In this document: in pieces, positions 1 through 11,872 of the stretch
How the letters are laid out: every line of letters starts with the position of its first letter
Position numbering within the stretch: the first letter of the stretch is position 1
Translations under genes and position numbers: made by a program
NCBI GenBank assembly: GCA_958299035.1
Contig: CATQJL010000112.1
Location: forward strand, 11,942,880-12,006,879
Direction of reading: 5' to 3'
Origin: Cylicocyclus nassatus
Lineage: Eukaryota > Nematoda > Chromadorea > Rhabditida > Strongylidae
Length of the DNA stretch: 64,000 bases
Notes under the pieces: model-generated
Databases searched by the model: none
What the model saw: the letters and a program-made list of their open reading frames with translations, nothing else
What the model was told of the DNA's origin: nothing

Positions 1-722
1 AAATCTAAAAAAGGAAGAAGCACAGTAGAAACAGACATACGTAAAAAGTCAAACAAATGATCACAGATAATTTCTTAAAATATTGATCACTTTAGCTTTA
101 CAAAGTAATCAGTTCCAAAAAGCTAGTAATTTACCTACAAATCGCGATATATAGTTTCGTATACTGAGCTTGAAATGACAAAATTTGTTGACAAAGAGTG
201 GGAGTTAGGAATTTATGAACTCGTGGGAAAAAAGCATGAATAATTTACCATCAACTACCACCAAAACAAGCTTTCTACTTGTTAACAAAGGTGGAGGCTA
301 CTAAAATAAGCTTTGAAACACTTATGTGGCATTAAAACCTTCCCATATAGTTTCTCCTAGAGCTGATGTAGTTTCTAGCACGAAAAAAATTTTTTTCAGC
401 AAAAGCCTCTAGATCCATTAAGAAGGAATTTGCCTACGGTACAGAAGAATATGGAATTTGCCGAAAGTCAGACTTTCTGATCGCTATATAGGCAGCAGCT
501 CGCCAAAGCCGAACAGAGGGTTCCGGAACGATTCTGCCTCTCTAACCATGGAGGGACGTGCTACACTCGTCCTTCAAAATGGGAGGCCTTGGGAAATGAT
601 GGTTCTTGCTATTTTAGCGCTCTTCAAGGTGGATCTTCGGGATCAGCGCCTCGAGTTACCCCATGTAAGCAAAAAAACTTAAAGTCGAGAATCTGCCGAG
701 CCGCTGCCTTTAAGTCCATTTT
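1..722. other. Intergenic, no gene seen; one repeat end
   Basis: No convincing coding exon is visible here. Positions 690-714 read as the right end of a terminal-inverted-repeat family (CTGCCGAG followed by CTGCCTTTAAG) that also bounds the elements at 37405-37820 and 13681-14192. A matching left end is not clear, so this is listed only as a solo end. The rest is AT-rich unique-looking sequence. Confidence 0.4.
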
Positions 723-911
723 TTAAATCTCAATTGCATCTGCAAATGTTTGGATATCTAGATGGAATCCATCTTGAGAGAACCAAGGCTCCCATCTTCC
801 AGGATAAAAGTGTGAACCCAACAAAAACTGAGCATTCACCAACTGTTCCTCGTGCGTCACCCCGTGGTCGTTAAGCGAAGATCTACACGACCGATTAAAC
901 AGAACTTTCAC
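723..911 (-). CDS. Possible C-terminal exon, unknown protein
   Basis: On the minus strand an open frame of about 62 codons begins just after CCAAAG, which could be a splice acceptor, and ends at a TAA. It has no ATG of its own, so if real it would be a last exon. The peptide contains HFYPGRWEPWF and ends in FADAIEI. Its composition looks protein-like rather than low-complexity, but I do not recognise the family. No matching upstream exon is found on the minus strand up to about 1.9 kb. It may instead be a pseudo-exon or a chance frame. The neighbouring TIR end at 690-714 means that repeat sequence starts directly after the stop. Confidence 0.25.
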   Translation of the reverse strand: MKVLFNRSCRSSLNDHGVTHEEQLVNAQFLLGSHFYPGRWEPWFSQDGFHLDIQTFADAIEI

Positions 912-928
912 CTTTGGTGCAACATTGA

Positions 929-1948
929 CTGTGATTAATGTACGATTTGGATGCGACGCGGAAAGAGCAAAGGTATGCGGCGACTAATCGTCGGACCGGG
1001 GGGGAGGGGGCACTCTTATTTAGAAAAACATCGGCACTTAGACGTTCAATGGCCAATGCTTCGGCGGCGCTCCGCGTCACCTCGAATCAACAATTCCATG
1101 TGTTACGGCCACGTTGGGACGAGAATGCGCTGAGAACTTGCGGAATTGCACAGCAAGTACGAATAAACAATCAGGGCGATGTTCTGGCCGTTGAAGGAAA
1201 AGGATCGGGGCTAGGTCTAGGAGGATATGGTCAAGGGATGAAATCACGAACATTCTCTTATCTCAGAATTTAAAAGGAATTTCTTAGGTTGATGTTAAAG
1301 CATCGTACCCATGTACCCGATATCTCCGAAGAGAAACAACTCGAAAAGACCGGATTAGATATGTTATCGGTAAGAATTACTGTTGTTAGTACACTTTACA
1401 TGACAAGTTTCAGAAAATTCTGCTTGACATCAGAAAAGGGAGGAGCAAAGATTTTGCCAAAAAATTTTGGAAAATTCTGCTCAACCTCAAATTCAAAGTA
1501 CGATGGGGAATGGAAGGATATGCCAAGCATAAAGTATTTTTCCTAACTCGAGAGCCACAACACACTTTTCATTTTCCTTTCTCAGAATTCTTTATATCAT
1601 TGTAGAGGGTTTTGTTTAGCAAGAATTCTGTATTCACAGCATTGGAAATGTTTAATCTTCAACGAAGTTGGAAAATTGCCGGAGAAAAATTTGCGAATCT
1701 TTCAAACTAATCGTGAAAAAACTTTTTTTTGTGCATGCGTGTAACAGGTTGGAGGAAGTGGTACAGCAGAAGGGTCATTTTTTTAATTTTGATAGAACTT
1801 TGCTTGGGAAACTAAGCCTCAACCTAATATAATATTCCGAAAGTTTTAGTAAATTTGTGTTCACCCATATCTATAACATTTTGTTTGTTCCAAAATTTCT
1901 GGGAATTAGGCCACATAATGGACATTCAACAGGAAAATGATTTATTCT
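929..1948. other. Intergenic, nothing supported
   Basis: Both strands have short open frames here, but none has splice-site support or a recognisable domain. A G-rich run lies near 1000-1010. The sequence from about 1400 to 1900 is AT-rich. Confidence 0.4.
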
Positions 1949-2407
1949 CAAACAAATGACCGGAAGTTCCGCCGGGTCACCTGCGAAAGTTTCGTAAACG
2001 TGCTGCGGAAGTTCCGAAGAATGCGAACTACAACAGCAAAAGAGAACACCGAAGCAAGGTTTGAACCTTACTGTATTGACTGAGACTCACCTACTATCCT
2101 CTGCACTACGACTGACATGTTCGATAATGCCCTCTAGTTTTTGGCGAGGGAACATCATAATAGACAACACATCAAAGTCCTGCGGAAGTTCTGACAGGCC
2201 AAAGTGCTGCGGAACCTCTGGCATTTTTCGGAATTTCCGCAGGATTTTGAAAAAGGTCCTGTGGAAGTTCCGGTACTCAACCAGTTTAGCAGGAAAATCC
2301 CGCGGAAGTTCCGATTCTCAACATTTTCATTTCTGCAATAGTAAGCAAAGTCCTGCGGAACTTCTGCAAAATTAGCTTGTTCTGCGGAAGTTCCGGTGAT
2401 TTGTCTG
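1949..2407. mobile_element. TIR element, copy 1 (GGAAGTTCCG-rich)
   Basis: The left end reads CAAACAAATGACCGGAAGTT and the right end is its approximate inverse (CCGGTGATTTGTCTG). The interior repeats the palindromic decamer GGAAGTTCCG and variants many times. A second copy lies at 5987-6440 with the same order of blocks. No transposase is encoded, so this is a short non-autonomous element. An unusual part is the central block with a tRNA-like pol III promoter on the minus strand (see 2058-2108). The superfamily is not assigned. Confidence 0.65.
2058..2108 (-). promoter_or_regulatory. tRNA-like internal pol III promoter (A and B boxes)
   Basis: Read on the minus strand, TAGTGCAGAGG (2098-2108) fits the tRNA A-box and GGTTCAAACC (2058-2067) fits the B-box, about 30 bases apart. 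Both boxes are kept unchanged in the second copy (6139-6188). A full cloverleaf is not evident, so this is probably a tRNA-derived remnant rather than a working tRNA gene. Confidence 0.5.
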
Positions 2408-5040
2408 AGTTGATGTACGCGATACTAAAAACTTAAGAGCTTGAATAGGTAATACTTGTGAAAAACAAAACATTGCAGTCAGTGGTAAGAAGAGACCACC
2501 ACTCGATTGAGGTGAGTAGCTGAATGAATTTCTTTTTATCTCATAAATTTCAGTAATAACGAAGATAAAAAACGATTGTCATTTGTAGGTACGACTTCGG
2601 CACTAACCCTAGCGTACTCTCTGGCTAAATTAATTCATAATTTTGAATGCATCCTGTTTAAAGTAAAAAATTGCAATTGGACAAAAAGACTATTTCCCAA
2701 ATAACCATAGAAGATTGTTGGAATCGCTCCTCGCTTCTCAGCAAAAGCAAGATATCTGTTGGTATTATATAATTTCATTACTTCTATCGCCCCCCCCCCC
2801 CCTCCTCGATCAATGAAGTTGGGGCCATAAAAGTGCAGAATAATGAGACGCGCTACTCCCTAGTGGAGCAATTAATTCTAAGGGTAATGGAAGACTCGAA
2901 ACTAGAGTGAATAGCAGTTGAGAAGAATTGTCTCAGCGCCGATAGTGAGAGTCTCGCATAAACAATGAGGTATAGCCCCTTTACGATGCTATTATTAGGA
3001 CGTAAAAGGCTTACTCAATAGTATCAAAATGATTATTTACACAATAACTAGGGTCAATACCGATAAAATCTGATAAAAATAGAAATTTATGGACCCTGGA
3101 GAAGGCGCTCGAGTCAAAATATAAACACTGAGAGATAATATTGATAACAAGTTCAAATTTCAGAGTTCTCTCCTTCGTAGGTCCTTCATAGCTTGACCCC
3201 CCAAAAATCATAAATTGAGCTGCAGCTAATTCTTAGGAATTAGCTGCGTTTTGCAGGAAAGGATAAACAATGGATAAACATTGCACATTATTTGAATTTT
3301 TGGAAGATAACAATAAGATTATTTCTCAAAAAAAGTAAGGATTTTTTTAATCACGATATTCTGAGATTACAATAATACAGTCACTGAAAAATGTCAAAAC
3401 CAGTTTACAAAATCTGGGGAAGAAAATTGGAAAAGAGCTTTCTAAAGATAAAAATAGAAATAAAAATAAATAAAAAATAAAATAAAATAATGAATTAAAA
3501 AAATAATAATAATAAAATAAAAATAAAAAAAATAAATTAAATAAAATACTATCTTTTATACAACAAAAATATCAGAATAAAAAATTCGATACAACTTCAA
3601 CTTGTGAAGAATTTCGGCAAAATACTTACAGTGAAGAAGGAAAGCGACTTAAAAATTCCATCAAAGGACTGTTCGATTCTTATCCTTCCTTCGTTTTGTA
3701 AAATCGAACTTGCGTGTAAATAAATAAATAAAAGCAATAAGTAAAAATGGACAGAGTCATGCAAATTCATGCAAAACCTTAAAAATATTCTGGCAAATTC
3801 TCAAAATTCAATTTTGCATCTAGCTTGCATATTCCAAAGTGCACTTCTCTATTTGAGCTATTATGTTGACAAAGTGAAAGAAATGTTTGCAGCTGTGCAG
3901 GTGTGAAATGGGAGACATAAAGCAGCACTAAAATTGCTCCAAGTAACGCTTTTTGTAAAATTGAAGGATAAGCTTGGAGCTGAAAGAGAAAAGAGGATGA
4001 GGAAAAAATATGGAGTGGAAAAAGCAAAAAGCAGAGAAGTTGCAAAGAAAAATTATAAATTACTTCATCTAACCTGCTCGAAAAAATCTAAAAGCGCAAA
4101 TTACGACGATGTGTACCACCGGTGGCCCACGCACTTTCTGTCGGGGACGATGTACCACCGGTGGCCCACACTCCTTGCAAAATCATACACTTTCTAGGCC
4201 TAATATTTTTTCGACAGTTCAGTATTTTTTCCAGTTTTTTGCACCCATGGAACCTGTAGACTTCTTTGTCCAAGAAGTAGCTGTTTACAAATCACTTTAC
4301 TTTTCGTAAATAATCACAAAACTTTCCCACGCCGCAAATGTTGTGCAAAATCGCGTCCCTCAGCCCACGCAAAATTAGGTGTCATCGTCAATGGTTTAAT
4401 CCGATAACTCCAACTCATGCATTCCCCAACACGGAAAAGATGAAGGAAGTAAAAAAATAAGAGCCAACCTTTTTGTATCCAAAAAATCCTAAAGCAAGGA
4501 TGAAAATATATAGATGAGAGGAAGAAAATTTGAAAGAGAGAGGGATGCGAAGATGTGAAGTGATATCTAAACATGTATATTTAAATGCAAAAGAAAAATA
4601 CTACGAGATTTTGCACAGCAATTTTTCAGCTATTTTTTGTAAACAATTTGAAAAATTAAATTTTCCACCTCTTCAAGAATTTTTCCGAACAACGAAGAGG
4701 TACAAAAATCTTGTTTGTGATCAAGAAAAACTGCGAAATCTTGCTGACCCTACTCAATGCGACATACATGGTTTTCATAATTATAAAAAACTATTTTTCA
4801 AATATTCGTAAATTTTGGAACCACTTGAAGGCAGAAATCACCGCATTCAAAAAAACAGACATTTTTCTCATAGATTTCCCCTGCGCATTTTTACGTGAAA
4901 TTTCCTGTGCAACTGTTTTCACAATTGCTCAGGAATATTCCCAAACATTGTAGATTTGAAAAAATTCCGGTATAATGGCCCTAATAGTCGAAATTATCAT
5001 TCAATAGACGTAATAAATGATGTAATAAACAGAAATTATT
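2408..5040. other. Intergenic, low-complexity tracts
   Basis: No gene is supported. There is a C-run at 2790-2802 and a long A/T tract of AATAAA-like repeats at about 3435-3560, neither of which suggests coding. Minus-strand frames near 3011-3211 and 3779-4045 lack splice sites and domains. Confidence 0.4.
4112..4169 (+). repeat. Two-copy direct repeat
   Basis: The 19-mer TGTACCACCGGTGGCCCAC occurs at 4112-4130 and again at 4151-4169. Each copy contains the palindrome CCACCGGTGG. Function unknown. Confidence 0.7.
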
Positions 5041-5710
5041 CGGGCAACGAGCACATGTCGACCACAAGCCATTAACTCATGTCAGCGGGATGACAGCCAA
5101 AGCCATTTGATGTCAAAAATTACCCATCAAAGCCCTGTTCGCTTCGTTGGGTAATTCATACGAATGGTTAGCTCTATCATCGGGGCCACAACTTGTCGAG
5201 AGCAAAAGGCCGGAAATAAAAACAACCATTCAGCTGTGAGAGGCTAATGGAACCTCATGTACTAAGACGCCGCCCCTGAATCAGGGGCAATAATTATGAT
5301 TGACAAGAAAATGCCGCAAAGATGCGCAAAATGAGGTCACAGCCTTGTTATGCGCGATGAGGTCAGAAAAATAATGATTAGGGGGTCATGGGGAGCCTAG
5401 AGGGGCCTGGCTGGTCCAGGGGATTAAAGGGATGGTGGCTGGCAACGAGGGCGAGCGAGAATTATTGGACTAAGACAGATGGGCACGATTAGTTTGGTCG
5501 AAATCAATGCGAGGTTGCGCGGCAAATGATCCCGCATACGGGGGGGGGGGGGGGAGGCGAGGTGAGTGTTACCAAAGCAACCTGGTCCGCCTGGCAAGAC
5601 GGCTGGGTCAACAGTGAGCTGGTAGAATCCTAATGGATTAGGGGGATCATTGGGTGGGTAAATATAGACAAAGGGGTGACGTGCGCAAAGACTTCCACAG
5701 ATAGTTTTTA
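5041..5710. other. GC-richer noncoding block
   Basis: This stretch is clearly less AT-rich than its flanks and has no long frame. It contains AGGTCA-type half-sites near 5332 and 5361, AATAATTATGATTGAC near 5290, and a G-run near 5540. It looks like regulatory or old unique DNA, but that is inference only. Confidence 0.25.
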
Positions 5711-5986
5711 CACACTTCTGACAGAATATTGACGGAAGCGGCCTGAGCTATATTACTTTAAGGACTCAAGGACAAAATCAAGAAACGATAGAGAACGTTG
5801 TAAGTCACAATTTGATGGAAAATCATTAACAATGTAAAACGTACCTGCTAAATAGCTACATGTATGATTAGATTAGCAATTCTTAAGTTTGAGCTTAACA
5901 ACTTGCCCGTTTCTTCTTTTTTTCTCTATTCATCATAAAAGATTTCAGAAGTGAAAATGCAGCATCATCAATTGTAAGTTCAAACT

Positions 5987-6440
5987 CAGACAATTGACCG
6001 GAACTTCTGCAGAACTTTTGCGAAGTTCCGCCGTATCACCTGCGGAAGTTCCGTAAACTTGCTGCGGAAGTTCCCAAATGAATTGTTGCGGAAGTTCCGA
6101 AGAATGCGGAACAACAGCAAAAGAGAACACTCAGGCGAGGTTTGAACCTTACCCTATTGACTGTGAGGCTCACCTACCCTCTGCACTACGGAAGACATGT
6201 TCGATAATGCACTCTAATTGTTGGCGAGGCAATATCATACGAGACAACACATTAACCCTGCGGAAGTATTGGCATGTCAAAGTGTTGCGGAACGCTGGCA
6301 TTTTTCGGAAGTTCCGCAGCACTTTGTAGAAAGTCCTGCGAAAGTTCCCCTTTTTCAATCTGCTTCTACAATAGTAAACAAAATCCTGCGAAACCGCTGC
6401 GAATTTTGCTTGTCCTGCGGAAGCTCCGGTGAATTGTCTG
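5987..6440. mobile_element. TIR element, copy 2 (GGAAGTTCCG-rich)
   Basis: The ends are CAGACAATTGACCGGAACTT and its near-inverse AGCTCCGGTGAATTGTCTG. Internal blocks match copy 1 in order: GGAAGTTCCG palindromes, the AACAGCAAAAGAGAACAC block, the tRNA-like segment, then more palindromes. It is 454 bp against 459 bp for copy 1, with no coding capacity. Confidence 0.7.
6139..6188 (-). promoter_or_regulatory. tRNA-like internal pol III promoter (A and B boxes)
   Basis: On the minus strand, TAGTGCAGAGG (6178-6188) is the A-box and GGTTCAAACC (6139-6148) is the B-box, identical to copy 1 while the surrounding sequence has diverged. Retention of both boxes in both copies is the reason to think they matter. 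Confidence 0.5.
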
Positions 6441-7288
6441 AGGAGGATGTAGGAGGCAGAGTTGAAAGCTGTACAGTATATCCTGATACTGTCTGATCAA
6501 TGCTTCTGTTAATCATAAAAGTTGTTTGTATGAATGCACTGATAATTATTGCTCATAGAAGCATTAAGGTAAAAGATTATAGGGATGATTTTTTAGCTAA
6601 AATCTGTATCACCCTACCGCTGCTGTTGCTAATTTTTATGAACACTGTATAGAAAACGACATTAAATTTTGCTTCAAAAGTTTTTGATTTACGGAATAAT
6701 CAAGTGTGAAAATGCCTAGAATTTTTTGATCCATAAACAGCCAGTCAAACGATCCCTTGCGTTTTAGTTTTAGGAAGGGTTCACAGCTGTTATGCAGCAC
6801 TTTCACAACATGTTCTTCAACCTGTGATCTAGGTACGTTTTCCAGGCTCGGAAAAATTTGTTTTCGATTGGGTTCATTTCACCAAAATACATACTTGTGT
6901 GGTATATAAAGTACGTGAACTGGTCCGCAAAGAGTAGATTTTCCAGAACAGAAAAGTAAGGCCAATTTAGCTTACGCCCCATCAATGAAAGGAATCTAGA
7001 AAAAAGCACAAAAAACCACCTTAGCCTATCAGTACCCCGATTTAATTTTGCTATAGCGATTAAGTTTGATTCCCGATCAGTCTGGGCAACAAACATCATT
7101 TGCAAATGAGTATAAAACCGTCATGATCATTTGCATAATCGGATTTAAACTCATGGAAGCAGGACAACGATTATGACAACCTCTCAATGAGATTGCAAGT
7201 TATGAAAGGATGTATTTTGCGTCATGTACTTTGATACAATGTTTTTATACAAAAAAGGTCAAGCATTTTGAACAAAGGTCGAGAAAAA
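6441..7288. other. Intergenic, nothing supported
   Basis: AT-rich. A minus-strand frame at 6803-7105 lacks recognisable domains or splice sites. Confidence 0.4.
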
Positions 7289-8474
7289 TCTTATATATAA
7301 AGCTGAATGTCTGTTTGTCTGTATGTCTGTCTGTCTGTATGTATGTGTGTACGTATGTTCCGAATAGAAAATTCCATTTCTGAACCGATCCGGACCAAAC
7401 TTGGCACGCATACACTTCGGGCCCCGGCGGGTGTCATAGGCTACTTTTCGTCATCGATCGATATCGATTTTATCGATTTTTATCGATTTTTTTGCTGAGT
7501 TCACCTACGGGGCTGGGAGTTGGCACAGGGGGGTAATCGAGCATGGGGATTCCGAATACAATATTGGTTTTCAGGATTATCGATTACTTTTATCGATTTT
7601 ATCGATTTTTTTGCAAAGTTTGAGCTACGGGGCTGGGAGTTGGCACAGGGGGGTAATCGAGCATGGGGATTCCGAATACAATATTGGTTTTCAGGATTAT
7701 CGATTACTTTTATCGATTTTATCGATTTTTTTGCAAAGTTTGAGCTACGGGGCTGGGAGTTCGCACAGGGGGGTAATCGAGCATGGGGATTCCGAATACA
7801 ATATTGGTTTTCGGGATTATCGATTACTTTTATCGATTTTATCGATTTTTTTGCAAAGTTTGAGCTAGGGGGCTGGGAGTTGGCACAGGGGGGTAATCGA
7901 GCATGCTGATCACTCCCAAGGGGGGTGATCAGCATGCTCGATTACACCCCTGTGCCAAATTCCAGCCCCCTAGCTCAAATTTTCAAAAAATCGATAAAAT
8001 CGATAAAAGTAATGGACGATCCTGAAAACTAATATTGTGTTCGTAATCAGCATGCTCGATTACCCCCCTGTGCAAACTCCCAGCCCCGCAGGTCAAACTT
8101 TACAAAAAAAATCGATAAAATCGATAAAAGTAAGGGACGATCCTGAAAACTAATATTGTGTTCGTAATCAGCATGCTCGATTACCCCCTGTGCAAACTCC
8201 CAGCCCCGCAGGTCAAACTTTACAAAAAAAAATCGATAAAATCGATAAAAGTAAGGGACGATCCTGAAAACCAATATTGTATTCGGAGTCCCCATGCTCA
8301 CTTGCCCCCTGTGCCAACTCCTAGCCCTGTAGGTGAACTCTGCAAAAAATCGATAAAAATCGGTAAAATCGACATCGATCGATAACGAAAAGTGGACTGT
8401 GACACCCGCCGGGGCCCGAAGTGTATGTGTGCCAAGTTTGGTCCGGATACGGCGGAGCCGGGTAAGCCAGCTAG
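7289..8474. mobile_element. Non-autonomous Helitron, fold-back type
   Basis: The 5' end is TCTTATATATAAAGCTGAAT preceded by A. The 3' end is GCCGGGTAAGCCAGCTAG followed by T. These fit the Helitron rule: 5' TC, 3' CTAG, insertion between A and T, no target duplication. No Rep/helicase is encoded. The interior is unusual. Sequence next to each end (GGGCCCCGGCGGGTGTCA near 7418 and its inverse near 8400) and the tandem units between them form a long inverted repeat centred near 7920. A shortened relative sits at 35374-35670. Confidence 0.8.
7500..8345. repeat. 120-bp tandem repeats in opposed orientation
   Basis: Units begin near 7505, 7625, 7745 and 7865 with exact 120-bp period and near identity. 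After a perfect-looking short palindrome (GCATGCTGATCAC and its inverse, about 7902-7937) the same unit continues in reverse to about 8345. Each unit carries ATCGATTTTATCGATTTTT. Because 120 is divisible by three, the array gives repetitive open frames on both strands. These are not genes. Confidence 0.85.
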
Positions 8475-10177
8475 TGCTTGATAAAATTGTGTCAGCCTAC
8501 ATGAGTAAAATCAATGTCATCTTGTAATTGCTGAAAATGATCTCAAATCAGCATACATACTCCTGGCACGCAAGGACTAGGCGCCTTTGCGTCTGGCCTA
8601 GATAGTATGTACATGGGAGAGACAGCAGATGGTGAGAGAAACGAAAGAGACCTCAATCAGAGAGACGCCGATGAGTCCGCAGTTTCTGCATGTTATGAAT
8701 CCCCTATACTTCATCCAGCACTAAAGCTTAATAAGCTTGGAATAAGCAGTTATAACTATCGGTAACTCACCTAAATCATAATTGCTAGCATAAACATTAA
8801 ATACAAATTCAAAAAAACTTCTTCTTATTCTTTATTGTGCACCAGTTTCTGCCTCGTTTCCTACCCCTTCCAGTTATCCTCCTTCCAGCTTATGAAAGAT
8901 TTCCACTCGTGAGGCGCTGAGAATTGTTACATTGCGTAAATTTACGGGAAGCATAATTGTTTGCGAGAGATTCGCGCTCGGAGACAAACACCAGATGGCC
9001 TAATGAGAAGCTCGAGTGTGCTGTGAATTTGCTTACGATTTGAGGGCCAAAAGAGCAATGTTAGCTTTTTTTCGGGAACAAAAGCAAACGCAGATAATCT
9101 CCCCGGAGTTTGCGGGTAATCTCCCGCACTCCATCCCTGTGAGAGTCTCAAAATGATGGATGAGGTTCGTAAGAATAACCATCACGTAGTGGACAGCCGT
9201 CTGGCTGGGAACAACACTAGTGTATGCAAATTTATGAGCGGCAATCAGCGCATGACCTCACGCAAGCGGAAGTGAAAAGAGCGCAGCGTGAAATGAACTG
9301 AAGCAGACGGACTGGTCAAGTAGTAGGCTGAGGGTACACTTCTACTTCAGAAGATTCACGCATGGTGTGAGTGGTTGTACTACCTTTGACTATAGCTTTT
9401 AGAAACCCACAAGACGGCTGCAGAAACATTTTTTTTTTGATTGTACTCCCTTTAAAAAAATTTATCTACGCAGAACATTGAAGTTTTGCCGGAGGAGACG
9501 TAGCATAAGATTCGCAGCGGGTTTTTTGCCATTATTTTAAGATTATCGGAACTGCTCATATAACCAACAGTAATGTTCAATTCATATTATTTCAAGGTCA
9601 ACAATATTCATTTTGTAAAAGGAAAAATCACTTCTAAATGGAAAGAAATTGGAGGGTAAGGAATGGGATGGGGACGCTCGAAATCACTAGCCATTTCATG
9701 TTTTTATTTTAGTAGTCAGTCTCACTTTATTCTACGTGCACAGCGTGCGCATGAAATTTAAAAACAGCATTTTATGATTTGAAATATTGATAAAAAAATA
9801 AAGTTTTGTCAGATAAAGGTTGCCCATACTTTTACAAAATTAGGTAGTCATTATGAAAACACCCATTTCATTCTCTGTTTTCCTCACCTAGGGCTCGTCT
9901 TTTTTTCTTCTTGCCATGACCGAAACAAATGAGTGTCAAACGGTTCAAATGGCAGCAAATAAGCTCAAAATGAAAACAAAAGCAGAAAAATAGAATGTTT
10001 TCGCGTCAATATGTTGATATTCTTTATAAGGTCTAGAATTGTTAGAATTTCCAGAGACACATGAATTATATATTTGAAAAGGTTGGCAATATTCTTTTTT
10101 TGTGAACCTTTACAAGGAAATTTTGCATCGTTACTTCATACATGGACATGTCTAACAATTCTAGGGCCACGAGCCAA
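8475..10177. other. Intergenic; moderately GC-rich patch
   Basis: No gene is supported. The block at about 8930-9300 is richer in GC and contains an octamer-like ATGCAAAT (near 9224) and GCATGACCTCA, reminiscent of the 5041-5710 block. It could be a control region, but nothing proves this. Confidence 0.3.
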
Positions 10178-10486
10178 CTATCGAGCTTCATTAATAGCAG
10201 GTTCCCAAATGGGGCACAGAAACCTATAATTAACGCTTGCGCTGTAGTAATTGTATGATTCAGCAGTAAAATTCGCATTGGGATCTCTGAGGTAATAAGA
10301 CCGATACTGTGTGAATGCAGGATAATTATTAAAGATACAAAATTCATATTTATTCTTCAAAGAAAGAGGTTGATGGTTGGATGTATGATAAAACTTCATG
10401 GAAATATGATAGTAGTTGGTACAGTTTTTAAGTTCTAGGCTCAGGTCACTTTTCAGTATGCTTGAATCGAGAGTTGCGAAAATCAT
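10178..10486 (-). CDS. Small unrecognised ORF
   Basis: From the ATG at 10486 the minus strand encodes about 102 aa ending at a TAG. It is rich in Tyr, Asn and Phe, with no hydrophobic leader. I do not recognise a family. No neighbouring exon was found, and the sequence lies against the left end of the palindromic element at 10539. It could be a real small gene or a chance frame in AT-rich DNA, which readily yields Tyr/Asn/Phe codons. Confidence 0.2.
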   Translation of the reverse strand: MIFATLDSSILKSDLSLELKNCTNYYHISMKFYHTSNHQPLSLKNKYEFCIFNNYPAFTQYRSYYLRDPNANFTAESYNYYSASVNYRFLCPIWEPAINEAR

Positions 10487-10538
10487 CCTCAAATTTGATT
10501 ATTTCTTTGAAGTTAATCGCTTTAAACTCTGTTTTATA

Positions 10539-11199
10539 CAGTGTGACCTAGGAAGATGCGCCAACTGTTTGCTTTTCAATAAGTTTCTTGTAGTGGTCTT
10601 TTGAGAAGCTTTAGGTGCTGGCTTTAACTTAGATTTACAGTGTAGAACATAACGATTGCACTTCATTACTGTAGGATTACGGTAGCCAAGAATATGGCGT
10701 CACTGTAAAAGCTGCCATTTCAAAATTTTTTAAAAAAGGTAAAAACCTGTGTAATAGGGTTTTTATAGACGCTGAGTTCAATGCTCAACTATTCACAAAA
10801 CTGCGAAGCTTTCTAAACGGGGTAACCGAACTTTTTAGAAATAAATAAAGGCCGCCTACTTACCTCGCGTAACCTTTAATGAAGATTATGAGAATTTACG
10901 AACTTCACATTTTGGAATCAGCAACTCTAATTGCCCTAATCTGGGAGTTTTCAGGTTTTGTTTCCTTTCAAAGGCAAAATATGGTCTTTCATGGCTCAAA
11001 ACTCTCTTCATAGTTCCTACCGTAATCCTACAGTAATGGAAAGAACTCGGTAATTCGCTCCAAACCGCAAATCTAAGTTGAAGCCAGATCTACAAAATTG
11101 CTTCCAACTTCTCGAAAGACTTCAAAGAGAGTTATTAACAAAATTGAACAAAGTTATTGACAGAAGTAAACAGTAAGCACAATTCTTTAGAACACCCTG
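10539..11199. mobile_element. Palindromic TIR element, TA-flanked
   Basis: Left end CAGTGTGACCTAGGAAG and right end (inverse) CAGGGTGTTCTAAAGAA, each bordered by TA. The two halves are inverted copies: TACTGTAGGATTACGGTAG near 10667 is matched by CTACCGTAATCCTACAGTA near 11018. The inner blocks resemble those of 30674-31348. TA duplication and CAGGGTGT ends fit Tc1/mariner-type MITEs. No transposase. Confidence 0.75.
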
Positions 11200-11872
11200 T
11201 ATATTGTACTAATGCAGTCTAAGAAAACGATAGGTTAACTAACAACCAAATCTCTCACATATTCTTCTAAAAAAAGCCGCAGCTCGCTTTTATTAATAGA
11301 AAAAGGACTCAAGTGTCGGAAAGAAGATAGAGCTCGAATACATTTTCCTTTTACAAATCTATAGATATTACTATCTCTTGAGATACGGCGGGCATAGTAT
11401 GAAATGTATTTGTTTTGTCGTGGATTTTTGAAAACTACTCAGGTTTCAACTCACTATATAGCTCTAGCGCGGCATAGTGACCACAATATGTGTTGGGTAT
11501 TAAAAGAGGTTGCTATCTGGTGCAAACACCAAGTTATTTTAGGTCTAATACGTCATTTCTGCAGTTACACCTGTCTATGCACACATCATCTATTTTTCGG
11601 CTAATCAAACCATCGCTGGTACATGTGAAAAAATAAAATTTTTTGATTGTTGACACAAAACCATTGAGAATTTTCCAAACGGAGGAATCAACGAGTTTTT
11701 TGAAGAAAAATTATGGTGGAAGGAGAAACTCTTCTATAGCTTCATGGGTTCAGCGTTCCACATGCAGTGTAAATAAAGCGAAAGGGCTTTGCAGCTGTGA
11801 AAATGGATAAGCGAAGGTTTTGTCGAGATTTCAATTTGGGCTTTCTTACAAAAGAGGCAATCAGATGAATTA
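11200..11872. other. Intergenic, nothing supported
   Basis: AT-rich spacer between two palindromic elements, with no supported exon. Confidence 0.4.

Noticed and set aside
2061..2375. 104-codon frame
   Set aside because: It lies inside the TIR element copy 1 and starts at a TTG.
7501..7935. Open frames of 85-144 codons with perfect amino-acid repeats
   Set aside because: They result from 120-bp tandem DNA repeats inside a Helitron; 120 is a multiple of three and both strands are open.
7300..8470. CRISPR-like array
   Set aside because: Repeats are contiguous without unique spacers, in a eukaryotic Helitron.
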